A stretch of 33,358 bases of DNA from Deltaproteobacteria bacterium (GCA_026992735.1 JALWYO010000132.1:1-33358), one strand, 5' to 3'. Numbered from the stretch's first letter, positions 23,578 through 32,638 are shown. Notes: generated by a model not told the origin, from the letters alone. Program-made: numbers and translations.

Positions 23578-25190
23578 GCCCGACCTTCCACATCTTTCCC
23601 AGCCCTGAACCTTTTGAGGGCCTCTGCCGCCAGGGAGGCCAGATGGCTGGGAGCCGTGACCTTTTTCCATTCCTCCATTGCCACGGACTGCAGGTCCATG
23701 GCCTGCTCTGACTGGTGCTGCTCCTTGAAATAATCTATCATTACCAGACCCACCCAGCGTGTAATCACTGCCTGGGTAACCCCCTGAAGCATACCGCCGG
23801 TGAGGCTCCCTGCAACAGGCATTCCCTTCAGGCCAGAGGCAACTGCCTGGGCGGCTGCAGGCGCAAGGGCCGATGCCCCGAGAGATGCGTACAGGACCTT
23901 CAGAAGCTGGTTAAGAAGTTCCCTTGCATCATTCAATTCCAGCTTTCTCTCAAAAATTTCTGCAATATCCAGGATCATCTTGATGCTGAACCCCAGTCCT
24001 GCGGCAACGTCCACTATGGGAACAGGGCTGGCAGCTGCCGCCAGGGCTGCCTTCCATGTATAGGAATGAACCACTTTTTTGGCCCTGGACAGAAGGATAC
24101 GCCTGACTTTCTGTTGAACATTCCTGTTAAGCGCCCTTGACTGGAGCAGGAGATTGCACAGTAGAAGCTGCCTGCGCTCCCTTTTCAGCACTTCCGCCAT
24201 CCTTTCGGCCAGTGCCGAGATATCCGGTTTAATCTCCATCTTTTCAATAGTCCGGCTGCCTGTTTTGCTGACCCTGACAACTGTGCGCACCGAAAAGCCT
24301 GCCTGAACAGGTATGATATCTGCGGGATTCACCAGGGAATCGAGCTGCTCCCGCAGCTTTTCAAGGAGGACTGCCTGGTCTTCAGGAGAGAACCGGTCCT
24401 GCTTATTTAGGCACAGCAAAATCCTCTTTCCCATGGCGGCCAGGGAGCGGATAGACGAATATTCGAATGATTTAAGTGGGCCGTCTATAACAAACAGCAC
24501 CAGGTCAGCGCTGGCAGCAGCCTCCTGAGCCAGTTCCTGCCTTGAAGTGCCGTCTGCCTCGGCCAGGCCAGGCGTATCCACCAACATTATTTTATCACCT
24601 CCTGGAAACTCCACCTGCCTGACCCGCCTGGTCGTACCTGCTGCAACATGGGTATCAAAGCAGTCCGTGCCGACCAGGGTATTAAGCAGCGTGGACTTTC
24701 CGCTGGAGACAGTGCCTACAGCTGCAATCTCAAGGGTCTCAGTCTCGAGCTTCTGCTGAATGCTGGCAGAGGCCTTGTCTATGGCACTGGCGATTTCCGG
24801 TTCTTCCTGATAACTGCCCACGGCCTTACTGGCCTGCTCAATGTTTCTGGAAATCAGATCAAGCTTTTCCTTGTCTGAAAGCTCTTCAGCCGGGCTGGAA
24901 AGGGCCTTCCTTCTCTCTCTGCCTCGTCTGGTGTTGCGGAAAAACACATAAATAATCCAGGAGGCCGCACCAACAAAAAGCAAAAGACCTAAAATCACGG
25001 CAGAAAGATACAGATAGCCCCATATCTGGCCCTGTGCCTTTGCAGCCTGATACTGCTGGAAAAACTTGCCAGGAATGGTAAGCAGCAGGTATCCAAGAAA
25101 ACCTGCAAAACCTGCTATTATTAGGGAGTAACCATGCTTCTTCATTAATATATCATTGTATCCGGCAATATTTTGCCTGGTATTAGACAT
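23574..25190 (-). CDS. Membrane-anchored GTPase with DUF697/YcjF-like domain (first of a pair)
   Basis: A 538-residue protein. Two membrane helices (about 21-40 and 59-84) are followed by a basic stretch and a GTPase domain with G1 GTVSSGKS (159-166), threonines in the GTTRR region, G3 DTPG (205-208) and G4 NKQD (262-265). The C-terminal region (about 370-520) resembles DUF697 (WKAALAAAASPVPIVDVAAG...) with long Ala-rich helices. It is paralogous in layout to the downstream GTPase, with which it overlaps by ATGA. No clear ribosome site precedes the ATG at 25190. A dynamin-like heteromeric membrane machine is a plausible model but unproven. Confidence 0.88.
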   Translation of the reverse strand: MSNTRQNIAGYNDILMKKHGYSLIIAGFAGFLGYLLLTIPGKFFQQYQAAKAQGQIWGYLYLSAVILGLLLFVGAASWIIYVFFRNTRRGRERRKALSSPAEELSDKEKLDLISRNIEQASKAVGSYQEEPEIASAIDKASASIQQKLETETLEIAAVGTVSSGKSTLLNTLVGTDCFDTHVAAGTTRRVRQVEFPGGDKIMLVDTPGLAEADGTSRQELAQEAAASADLVLFVIDGPLKSFEYSSIRSLAAMGKRILLCLNKQDRFSPEDQAVLLEKLREQLDSLVNPADIIPVQAGFSVRTVVRVSKTGSRTIEKMEIKPDISALAERMAEVLKRERRQLLLCNLLLQSRALNRNVQQKVRRILLSRAKKVVHSYTWKAALAAAASPVPIVDVAAGLGFSIKMILDIAEIFERKLELNDARELLNQLLKVLYASLGASALAPAAAQAVASGLKGMPVAGSLTGGMLQGVTQAVITRWVGLVMIDYFKEQHQSEQAMDLQSVAMEEWKKVTAPSHLASLAAEALKRFRAGKDVEGRA

Positions 25191-25468
25191 TAATGATAAG
25201 GCCTATGCCCGAAAAGCGCAATCGCACACATCCAAGAGATAATCTGTCAGGGATGGAAGCTGCCAAATTTTTTTTAATTTTTTAGTGAACCACTATTCAT
25301 TTTGTGATAAACTCAATTCGTGAAAATATTATCGCAAAGGGAACCTGTTCATTTTGTACATTGTTTGTTTCCGGAAAAGGCTGGGCTATTTTCAGGACTG
25401 GGGCTGGACCCACGCCCATATGTTTCAGCCGTAAACATAGTTTATGTAATAAAAAACTGTATAAAAAT

Positions 25469-25486
25469 TTGGACAGGGTGTTGCAA
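25469..25486 (+). promoter_or_regulatory. Candidate sigma-54 promoter for the FeS/cytochrome pair
   Basis: TTGGACAGGGTGTTGCAA has the required GG-N10-GC spacing and a perfect TTGCA -12 element, but its -24 box (TGGACAG) is poor. It lies about 65 bases before the GTG start at 25551. The rest of the 360-base gap from 25191 is A/T-rich and shows no gene. Confidence 0.4.
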
Positions 25487-25550
25487 TACTGGAGGTTTTG
25501 CGTTTAAAATCACATAACACTTTAGATAACCCCTTAGGAGGACAATAAAA

Positions 25551-26297
25551 GTGAAAGAACAACGGTCCACCAGCAAACCAGATTACGTAACGGACGAGGA
25601 AAGAAGGGAGTTTTTAAAGCTCGGCCTCAAGATAACCGGGGTCATGGCAGGAGGCACTGTCCTATCTCTCATGCCCATCTCGGACAAAGAGGCAACTGCT
25701 GAATTGGTGTTAAAGGGCTACGACAATACCAAGTACAAGCCTCATTACTGCATGGTGATCCGCCAGAATCACTGTGTTGACTGCGAGAAGTGCAAAGAGG
25801 CCTGCGTCAAGACGAACCACGTGCCTGAGTACGGGTTCAGGACCACTATCCTGGAGAGAGCGGCCACTGATGACGAGGGCGAGAAGTTTCCCGTATTCAT
25901 GCCGGTCCTTTGTAACCACTGCCTCAATCCTCCCTGTGTCAGGGTTTGTCCAACACGCGCCACCACGAAAGATCCGAAGACCGGTATCGTACTCATGCAC
26001 ATAGAAAAATGTATCGGGTGCAAGACCTGCATGGCAGCCTGTCCGTACAACGCCAGGTATTACAACGAGGAAAAGAAGGCCATAGATAAATGTAACTTCT
26101 GCTGGGATACCAGACTCTCAAAAGGTGAAAAACTCACCGCTTGCGCTGCAGCCTGTCCGGCACATGTGCGCGTGTTTGGCGATCTCTCCGATCATGGCAG
26201 CGAGGTATGGCAGCTGATTCATCAGCCAGGCAAGGCTGTATGGGTACTGAGGCCGGAAACAGGGGCCAGGCCCTGCATCTTCTACATGAATGACTAA
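25551..26297 (+). CDS. Tat-exported four-cluster [4Fe-4S] ferredoxin-type electron-transfer subunit
   Basis: A 248-residue protein of the DMSO-reductase beta-subunit class (relatives: NrfC, PsrB, HmcB, DsrO). The GTG start has AGGAGG upstream. The N-terminus has a twin-arginine motif (ERREFLKLGL) and a hydrophobic stretch, so export by Tat is likely. Sixteen cysteines fall in four groups: CVDCEKCKEAC, CNHCLNPPCVRVC, CIGCKTCMAAC and CNFC...CAAAC. These hold four [4Fe-4S] clusters. Such subunits normally accompany a molybdoenzyme or an NrfD-type membrane subunit, and neither is present here. The next gene encodes a triheme cytochrome. Confidence 0.92.
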   Translation: MKEQRSTSKPDYVTDEERREFLKLGLKITGVMAGGTVLSLMPISDKEATAELVLKGYDNTKYKPHYCMVIRQNHCVDCEKCKEACVKTNHVPEYGFRTTILERAATDDEGEKFPVFMPVLCNHCLNPPCVRVCPTRATTKDPKTGIVLMHIEKCIGCKTCMAACPYNARYYNEEKKAIDKCNFCWDTRLSKGEKLTACAAACPAHVRVFGDLSDHGSEVWQLIHQPGKAVWVLRPETGARPCIFYMND

Positions 26298-26313
26298 TTT
26301 GAGGGGGGACGAT

Positions 26314-26715
26314 ATGTTACGCAAAGGATTTCTGTCTGCTTTAATAGGAATACTCGCTGGTTTTATGTTTCTTGCAGTGAGTCAGGTTATGGCCCAGGAT
26401 GACGAGGACTATCCCCAGGAGCCCATTATCTTCACCAAGCCGGTAAAGGCCGTTATCTTCGACCACAAATATCACATAGAACAGGGTTTGGACTGTGACT
26501 CATGCCACGATGATCCATTCGAGATGGCAGCAGGCACAGCTGAAGAAAACGAGGACTTCAACATGAAGGCCTTGTACCAGGGTAAATATTGTGGCACCTG
26601 TCATGATGGAGAAAGCGCATTTGCATCAAATACACGCTGCACCCTCTGCCATATAGGAGTAAAAGGCTACAACCGGCTGATGGGCAAGTCCGAAGGGGGC
26701 CACGAACATCACTAA
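26314..26715 (+). CDS. c7-type triheme cytochrome c
   Basis: A periplasmic cytochrome (133 residues) with a signal peptide (MLRKGFLSALIGILAGF... ending VMAQ) and three heme sites, CDSCH, CGTCH and CTLCH. FDHKYH supplies distal histidines. The arrangement matches the c(7)-type triheme domain. The ATG at 26314 follows GGGGGG. The gap to the FeS gene is 16 bases, so the two are cotranscribed and probably exchange electrons. A His-rich end (GGHEHH) may bind metal. Confidence 0.92.
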   Translation: MLRKGFLSALIGILAGFMFLAVSQVMAQDDEDYPQEPIIFTKPVKAVIFDHKYHIEQGLDCDSCHDDPFEMAAGTAEENEDFNMKALYQGKYCGTCHDGESAFASNTRCTLCHIGVKGYNRLMGKSEGGHEHH

Positions 26716-26730
26716 TCATCGCTTTATTGT

Positions 26731-26759
26731 TTGACAAATCCCCATTGCTGGGGTTTTAT
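26731..26759 (+). terminator. Terminator hairpin, also placed like a promoter spacer
   Basis: CCCCA-TTGC-TGGGG-TTTT (26740-26757) is a compact intrinsic terminator after the triheme cytochrome gene. It is flanked by TTGACA (26731-26736) and TTTTAT (26754-26759) at exactly 17-base spacing, so the same bases could form a promoter for the small gene at 26828. Confidence 0.6.
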
Positions 26760-26779
26760 CAACGGAACTTATAAACTTT

Positions 26780-26810
26780 AGGCCTGTTGTGAATAAAAAG
26801 CAGCAGGCCT
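26780..26810. repeat. Inverted repeat in the leader of the small selenoprotein-like gene
   Basis: AGGCCTGTTG (26780-26789) pairs with CAGCAGGCCT (26801-26810) with one wobble, and is followed by GTCTTTTC. It could be a second, weaker terminator of the cytochrome operon or an attenuator ahead of the gene at 26828. Confidence 0.6.
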
Positions 26811-26827
26811 GTCTTTTCTGGAGAACC

Positions 26828-27016
26828 ATGGACAATATATTGAATTTACTTCTGATATTAGTTATCTGGATCGCTATAAACCGCTGGGTTCTTCCAAAGC
26901 TTGGGATTCCGTCCTGAGGTACCCAGTCATGCAGTGTCGGGGACCGGCACAAAAAAAATGCGGCTCGAACAGGAAACCCTAAGGGTAAATCCCGCCGCAG
27001 GAAATCTTCCATCTGA
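26828..27016 (+). CDS. Probable tiny membrane selenoprotein (in-frame UGA read as selenocysteine)
   Basis: An ATG with GGAG 4 bases upstream opens a frame whose first 29 codons encode a membrane helix and a short positive segment (NLLLILVIWIAINRWVLPKLG...IPS). It then meets TGA at 26915-26917. Read through as Sec, the frame continues 32 codons (GTQSCSVGDRHKK..., a strongly basic tail) to TGA at 27014-27016, giving 62 residues with a U-x4-C pair. Directly downstream, GTGTCGG-GGA-CCGGCAC (26934-26950) forms a 7-bp stem. Its loop starts 23 bases after the UGA and begins with G, matching bacterial SECIS rules. Small one-helix proteins with 'LPKLGxxT(C/U)' followed by a second Cys are known to me from Desulfobacterota (recollection). 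It is too short for normal gene calling. Confidence 0.65.
26934..26950 (+). promoter_or_regulatory. Bacterial SECIS-like hairpin
   Basis: The stem GTGTCGG/CCGGCAC (one G-U pair) closes the loop GGA. It begins 16 bases, and its loop 23 bases, past the UGA at 26915-26917. A short loop opening with G at this distance is what SelB recognition requires in bacteria. Confidence 0.55.
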
Positions 27017-27360
27017 AATACAGTTTTAACTTCAACTGTTATCAAGGGCTGCATAGAGGCTCAATCTCTGTAAGCTGTAAAATGTCTGTTGTATCTGCAG
27101 GTTAATTTATTTCTCCTGTTGCCTGTCATGATATATGGAGTTCGTTCCTCTGCCTCGCATCTACAGCACCGCATACAGATCTACAACCAGGGATTGTTCA
27201 GACTATTCAAAAAAGTCGGATTGAAGCTGCAATGCCCTGCAAATAAGCTCAAACATGAGGTTATCGAAAATAAAAGCGATTTAGCCCGAGATCTGTTACA
27301 ATAAAAATTCATAAAGTCAGACATACCTGGCCAGATTATAGGGAAAGGGGTTTTTTTATC

Positions 27361-28371
27361 TTGTCAGTAGCTCTCAGCAAAATCACCGGTTCAAAACAAT
27401 CCTTAAAGGAGGTAATGAATTTCTTCCAGCCGGATTTCGTCAGGATAGAAAATACACTGAAACAACATTTTGCCTCGCACATAGCCTTTGTCAACCAGGT
27501 GAGCAGTCATATCCTGTTCGCAGGCGGAAAGAGGCTCAGGCCCCTGCTTACCGTTTGTGCTGCAAGACTGTGCGGTTACTCTGGCGACAAGATCTATGAA
27601 CTCTCGGCAGTACCTGAATATCTTCATGCAGCCAGCCTTCTCCATGACGACGTTGTTGATGCAGGCGAGATGAGAAGGGGCAAGACTCCTGCCTACAAGA
27701 TATGGGGCAATAATGCAGCTGTTCTCGTGGGAGACTTCATGTATGCAAGGGCCATAGAGCTGGCAACCAGGTTCGAGGATATAAGGATTGCGCGCTCAAT
27801 CTCTAAAACAGTCGGGCTAATGGCCGAGGGCGAAATTATTCAGCTCCTCCACGCGAAGGTTCCAAGCTTTGATGAAGACACATATCTTGATGTAATATAC
27901 AGGAAGACCGCTGCGCTCATCTCTACATCCTGCCGCATTGGTGCCCTGATGGCCAGGGGTTCCCTGGAGGAGGTGGAGGCATTGAGCAACTACGGACTAT
28001 ACCTCGGGCAGGCATTTCAGATGGTGGACGATGTGCTGGATTTCACCGCAGACTCCAGTGAATTTGGCAAGGCCACTGGTACAGACCTGGCTGAGGGCAA
28101 ACTCACACTGCCCATAGTGATCGCCTTGGACAAGGCTCCAGCAGACAAAAAGGAAAAGCTCATGAATCTGCTGTGCCAGGGCTTTGCATCCTCGTCTGAT
28201 CTTTTATGGGTTAAAGAAGTTCTCATGGAAACAGGAGGGATACAGTACACCATAAAAAGGGCAAAAAGCCTGGTAGAGGCTGCCTGTGAAAGTCTTGATA
28301 TATTTCCCGATTCCACCATAAAAACAAACATGAAAATAATAGCACTCTATGTGCTGGAAAGAAAGAAATAG
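27361..28371 (+). CDS. Polyprenyl diphosphate synthase (long chain, IspB-like)
   Basis: Condenses isopentenyl diphosphate units onto allylic diphosphates to make the quinone side chain (336 residues). Two aspartate motifs are seen: DDVVD (96-100), followed by MRRGK, and DDVLD (223-227). GGKRLRP lies at 55-61. Small residues just before the first motif agree with a long product. The TTG at 27361 is the open-frame start with AAAGGGG upstream; an ATG at 27415 is an alternative, though its AAAGGAGGT is very close. The 344-base gap before it shows only a -10-like TACAAT at 27297-27302. Confidence 0.92.
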   Translation: MSVALSKITGSKQSLKEVMNFFQPDFVRIENTLKQHFASHIAFVNQVSSHILFAGGKRLRPLLTVCAARLCGYSGDKIYELSAVPEYLHAASLLHDDVVDAGEMRRGKTPAYKIWGNNAAVLVGDFMYARAIELATRFEDIRIARSISKTVGLMAEGEIIQLLHAKVPSFDEDTYLDVIYRKTAALISTSCRIGALMARGSLEEVEALSNYGLYLGQAFQMVDDVLDFTADSSEFGKATGTDLAEGKLTLPIVIALDKAPADKKEKLMNLLCQGFASSSDLLWVKEVLMETGGIQYTIKRAKSLVEAACESLDIFPDSTIKTNMKIIALYVLERKK

Positions 28372-28427
28372 GCCGGAAGGGAGAAACAAGCTCCTGTAGT
28401 TAATCCCTCAGGACCGCCTGGGCATTT

Positions 28428-29039
28428 ATGGCTATGATAGCAGAAAAAGGGGGCTTTTTCCTTGAAAGATACCTTGCTTTTCCCTTGCTGCTGTTTATTT
28501 TCCTGTTTTTTCTGTCCTTCTCCGCAGTTCCCTGCACTGCAAAAGACGAAATAAGGCCGGTAATAACCGACGTACTGCTGACAACCTGTCAGGATTCTCT
28601 TTGTATCAACTTCAGGCTCCGAAACGGTCTCACAAGGGCCATGGAGCAGATTCTCCAGGGCGGCATCCCTGTGGTATATGTCTACAAGATATCCCTGGAG
28701 CATAAGCGGATGCTGTGGGATGATAAATTAAAGGACATAGAAATCAGGAGAACCATTGCCCTGGACAACATCAGGGATGAATACATCCTGAACTTTTCCT
28801 ATCCTTTAACCAGGATCATAACGGCTTCGCACATGAATGAGGCTGCAGATTATCTCTTAACTGTAAAACAGCTGCCCGTCATCAAGCTGAAAAAGCTGGT
28901 GAAGGGCCGGAAATATACCATTCTCATCAGGGCATTTGTCAAAAAAGAAGACACATCAATGCCTTTCAAGCGGCTGATAAAGATATTTTCTTCCTTCGAT
29001 TTCTCAACCGATCCGTATGAAATTGAATTTCAGTATTAA
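28428..29039 (+). CDS. DUF4390 exported protein
   Basis: A 203-residue protein with a signal peptide (LLLFIFLFFLSFSAVPCTAKD) and a beta-rich mature part beginning PVITDVLLTTCQDSLCINFRLRNGLT, the DUF4390 pattern. The function is unknown. In Desulfobacterota this gene commonly sits directly before ntrY, and here the two overlap by 23 bp. It may be linked to envelope sensing by that kinase (inference). Confidence 0.8.
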   Translation: MAMIAEKGGFFLERYLAFPLLLFIFLFFLSFSAVPCTAKDEIRPVITDVLLTTCQDSLCINFRLRNGLTRAMEQILQGGIPVVYVYKISLEHKRMLWDDKLKDIEIRRTIALDNIRDEYILNFSYPLTRIITASHMNEAADYLLTVKQLPVIKLKKLVKGRKYTILIRAFVKKEDTSMPFKRLIKIFSSFDFSTDPYEIEFQY

Positions 29040-31248
29040 GACCAAGACAGGACGCGAACGCTTGATATTTCTGGCAACCGCGCTGTTACTGGTAGTATTT
29101 TCAATCATAGAATTCAAGTTGGTTGCCACCATCAGGCCGCTTCCAAAGTATACCAATGTACTGGTATTCGCCATAATCAATGTCAACCTGCTGCTCATAC
29201 TTATACTGAGCTTTCTTGTAATCAGAAATCTGGTAAAACTCCTGTTCGAAGACAAGAGCCACCTGCTTGGCTCCAGTCTGAAGACCAGACTCACAGTCGG
29301 ATTCATAATCATATCCCTCCTTCCGACACTGCTGCTTTTCTTTATATCTTTCCAGTTTCTGAAAACCAGCCTGGCCTACTGGTTTGACAGCAGGATTGAG
29401 TACAGCCTGGAACAGGCGCTTTCTGTGGGAAGGAGTTATTACCAGTCCCAGGTAAGGCAGCTCAAGGATATTGAAAATGCCCTGGCTAATGAGATAAAAC
29501 TGCGCTGCCTGTCAGACAACCACACCATAGAAACCAGGTGCGTGGAAAACATCCTGAGTCCCTCGATAGTAAATCCAGCCCTGGCCCCGATAGGCTATGG
29601 TTCTATAAACTCTATGGAACTCCTGAATAATTCGGGCAAGGTGTTGCTAAAAAAGACTTGGCTGCCTCTTACTGAAAGCCTTCCAGCCGTTGACAGAGAA
29701 AAACTCAAGGAAGCATATTCCAGCAAACAATACATATACCATCTGGATATGGACACCGGCACGGTTATTCGGCTCGTGACTCCAATAGTAGACCAGGACA
29801 ATAATCCCCTGGCATATCTATGTGTGGGCAGGTTCCTGTCAGAGGACATAATCTCACAGTTAGAGGATATCAGGCAGGGCTTTGAGGGTTATAAGAGGCT
29901 CAAGATATTCCAGGACCCACTGAAAACCAGTCTTCTGTCCACCCTGTTTCTGATTACCATGCTCATAATATTTGTTTCAATCTGGTTTGCCTTCAAACTT
30001 GCAAGGGGCATAACAGAACCGCTTCAGATGCTGGGAAAGGCAACCCAACGCGTTGCCCAGGGAGATCTTGATTTCAAGCTGGAACCCAGGGGTAAAGATG
30101 AGCTTAGCAGCCTGGTACAGGCATTTAATACCATGACCAGGGATCTGAAAGAGGCCAGGACAAGAGCCGAAGCAGCTTCCAGGCAGTTGCTTAGGAGTTT
30201 CAGGGAGATAGAACATAGAAAGACCTATATCGAGATGCTGCTGGAGAATATCACTACAGGAGTGATCAGCATGGACAGGCAGGGCATTATTACTACCATA
30301 AACCGTTCCGCCTGCGAAATACTGGGCAAGGATCAGAAAAAGATGATCGGCTCAGCATATACCAGTCTTCTTGGACCAGAAAATCTAAGCGAATTCGAGA
30401 CCGTAACCAAGGAGTTATTCTCCCTGAAAAATGCTTCTGTAAAGAAGACCATCAAAATAGACATCCATGGAGAGGCGAGATCTTTACTGGTAAATTTTTC
30501 AACGCTGAGAGATTCCCAAAACCGGCTGTACGGAATCTTGATAATGTTTGACGATCTAACTGACATGGAGAGAATACAGCGGATAGCTGCATGGAGAGAC
30601 GTTGCGAGACGTATAGCCCATGAGGTAAAGAATCCTCTCACACCGATAAAGCTGTCTGCTCAGAGGCTTAAGAGAAAATTTTCAACGCGATTTTCAGACA
30701 AAGAACTGAAAATTTTTAACAGGTGTACCCAAACCATCATAACGCAGGCAGACGAACTCAAGATGCTTGTTGACGAATTCTCCAGGTTTGCCAGGATGCC
30801 TGCACCAGTACTCAAAAATACCCGGATCAAGTCCGTAATAGATGAAGCCGCTGCAGTCTATCAGGATATGGTAGAGATTAAGATAGATATACCCGATGAA
30901 CTTCCAAAGATAAAGATGGATACTGAACAGATAAAGAGGGTATTTATCAATATAATGGACAATGCTATATCTGCAGGAAAGGCAGACGAGATATCAATAT
31001 CCGGTTTCTACAGCGATAAAACAAATTCCATAGAGGTAATAATTGCAGACAATGGCAAGGGCATAAGGCCTGGACTGCTGTCGAGGATATTCGAGCCATA
31101 CTTTTCCAGGAAAAAAGGAGGAACAGGCCTGGGTCTTGCAATAGTAAAATCTATCCTTGAAGCACATGACGCTGAGATAAAAGTTGAGAGCAATAAACCG
31201 TCCGGCCTGGTATTTACCATAATATTCCAGGGAAGTCAGTCGGTATAA
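29017..31248 (+). CDS. ntrY: NtrY-like membrane sensor histidine kinase
   Basis: A 743-residue sensor kinase. Three membrane helices lie near the N-terminus (about 10-35, 45-70, 90-115), then a periplasmic sensing region, and a further helix at about 305-325 (LFLITMLIIFVSIWFAFKL). HAMP (about 328-380), PAS (about 405-515), HisKA (RRIAHEVKNPLTPIKLSAQRLKRKF, His near 535) and an ATPase domain (NIMDNAISAGKAD, GTGLGLAIVKSI) follow. The domain order is that of NtrY. It is paired with the regulator that starts 7 bases downstream. Roles in NtrYX systems include nitrogen, redox and envelope control; the signal here is unknown. Confidence 0.93.
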   Translation: MKLNFSIKTKTGRERLIFLATALLLVVFSIIEFKLVATIRPLPKYTNVLVFAIINVNLLLILILSFLVIRNLVKLLFEDKSHLLGSSLKTRLTVGFIIISLLPTLLLFFISFQFLKTSLAYWFDSRIEYSLEQALSVGRSYYQSQVRQLKDIENALANEIKLRCLSDNHTIETRCVENILSPSIVNPALAPIGYGSINSMELLNNSGKVLLKKTWLPLTESLPAVDREKLKEAYSSKQYIYHLDMDTGTVIRLVTPIVDQDNNPLAYLCVGRFLSEDIISQLEDIRQGFEGYKRLKIFQDPLKTSLLSTLFLITMLIIFVSIWFAFKLARGITEPLQMLGKATQRVAQGDLDFKLEPRGKDELSSLVQAFNTMTRDLKEARTRAEAASRQLLRSFREIEHRKTYIEMLLENITTGVISMDRQGIITTINRSACEILGKDQKKMIGSAYTSLLGPENLSEFETVTKELFSLKNASVKKTIKIDIHGEARSLLVNFSTLRDSQNRLYGILIMFDDLTDMERIQRIAAWRDVARRIAHEVKNPLTPIKLSAQRLKRKFSTRFSDKELKIFNRCTQTIITQADELKMLVDEFSRFARMPAPVLKNTRIKSVIDEAAAVYQDMVEIKIDIPDELPKIKMDTEQIKRVFINIMDNAISAGKADEISISGFYSDKTNSIEVIIADNGKGIRPGLLSRIFEPYFSRKKGGTGLGLAIVKSILEAHDAEIKVESNKPSGLVFTIIFQGSQSV

Positions 31249-31255
31249 CACCTGA

Positions 31256-32638
31256 ATGACAGCAATGAAAAACAAGAAAATATTGGTGGTGGATGACGAA
31301 CGGTTCATCCTTGAATCTGTGACAGATATCCTAGAAGATGAAGGCTATCAGGTGGTAACGGCTGAAGACGGTCAAGGCTGCCTGGAATTCATGGAAAACC
31401 GCTTCCTTCCTGACCTGGTGCTGCTGGATATATGGATGCCTGGCATGGATGGGATCCAAGTGCTTGAAACAGTAAAAAAGAGGTGGCCGTTTGTGCCTGT
31501 CATAATAATGTCCGGCCACGGCACTATAGAGACTGCTGTACAGGCGACAAGACTCGGTGCCTTTGATTTCATAGAAAAACCCCTTTCCATAGACCCTTTA
31601 CTGCTTACAGTTGAAAATGCCCTGAAATTCAGCGAACTTCAGGAAGAAAATGTTCTCCTTAAGGAAAAAACCGGAAAGATAAGGGAAATAACGGGCAAGA
31701 GCAAAAAGATACAGGAACTAAAGAAACAGATAGAGATAGTGGCGCCTACAGATGCCTGGGTGCTTATCCGGGGTGAAAACGGTACAGGAAAGGAGCTTAT
31801 AGCCCAATCCATTCACCACCTGAGCAAGAGAAACAAGAAACCCCTGATAGATATAAATTGTGCTGCAATACCTGAAGAACTGATAGAAAGCGAGCTTTTC
31901 GGCCATGAACGCGGTGCCTTTACAGGCGCAAATAGAATGAAAAGGGGCAAGTTTGATCTGGCCAATGGAGGAACCCTGTTTCTGGACGAGATAGGAGACA
32001 TGACACTTAAGACCCAGGCAAAAATACTTAGGATACTCCAGGAGCAGAAATTTCAACGTGTTGGAGGCAGCAAGACCATAAGTGTAGATGTAAGGATAAT
32101 AGCAGCAACCAACAAAGACCTGGAAAAAGAGATAAAGAAAGGCGCTTTCAGAGAAGATCTCTACTTCAGGCTGAATGTAATTCCCATGGAGGTGCCGCCG
32201 CTAAGGGAACGCAAAGAGGACATCCCTCTGTTGGTAGAGGAATTTCTCAAAGAATTCTCAAAGAGTAAAATCACCATGGAGAAAGACGCTGTAGCCTCCC
32301 TGATGAACTATGAATGGCCTGGAAACATAAGAGAGCTGAGAAATCTCATAGAGAGAATGGTAATACTGTCAAAGGGGGGCAAAATCACCATAGATGACCT
32401 GCCTCACCAGTTTTCACCGGTTCGTGGAGACAGTTCCTTGAAAAATACCGCGGAAGGTTTTGACGCAAGCTGCTTTGCATGCCCAGATTTCAGACAGGCC
32501 AAAACCATGTTTGAAAAGATATATATCAGCAACAAACTCCGGGAACATGGAGGGAACATCAAGCGCACCGCAGAATCTATAGGAATAGAGCGGCGCCATC
32601 TTCACAGAAAAATAAAGTCTCTCAAGATTGAAACCTGA
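31256..32638 (+). CDS. ntrX: NtrX-like sigma-54-dependent response regulator
   Basis: A 460-residue activator. The receiver has D13/D14, phospho-acceptor D58 and the FIEKP lysine. The AAA+ domain has Walker [15 protein letters not shown] and Walker B TLFLDE. The C-terminal Fis-type helix-turn-helix is [23 protein letters not shown]. In Walker A the usual Ser/Thr after GE is Asn (GENGTGKE), as in typical NtrX. An ATG at 31265 is an alternative start. The 3' end overlaps plsY on the opposite strand by 17 bp. Confidence 0.94.
   Translation: MTAMKNKKILVVDDERFILESVTDILEDEGYQVVTAEDGQGCLEFMENRFLPDLVLLDIWMPGMDGIQVLETVKKRWPFVPVIIMSGHGTIETAVQATRLGAFDFIEKPLSIDPLLLTVENALKFSELQEENVLLKEKTGKIREITGKSKKIQELKKQIEIVAPTDAWVLIRGENGTGKELIAQSIHHLSKRNKKPLIDINCAAIPEELIESELFGHERGAFTGANRMKRGKFDLANGGTLFLDEIGDMTLKTQAKILRILQEQKFQRVGGSKTISVDVRIIAATNKDLEKEIKKGAFREDLYFRLNVIPMEVPPLRERKEDIPLLVEEFLKEFSKSKITMEKDAVASLMNYEWPGNIRELRNLIERMVILSKGGKITIDDLPHQFSPVRGDSSLKNTAEGFDASCFACPDFRQAKTMFEKIYISNKLREHGGNIKRTAESIGIERRHLHRKIKSLKIET

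Noticed and set aside
26716-27054. Minus-strand 112-codon frame
   Set aside because: It covers a terminator and the plus-strand selenoprotein candidate, and has no ribosome site or recognisable domain.
27089-27304. Plus-strand 71-codon frame before the polyprenyl synthase
   Set aside because: TTG start without a ribosome site, no recognisable family, and it runs into a promoter-like region; not supported.
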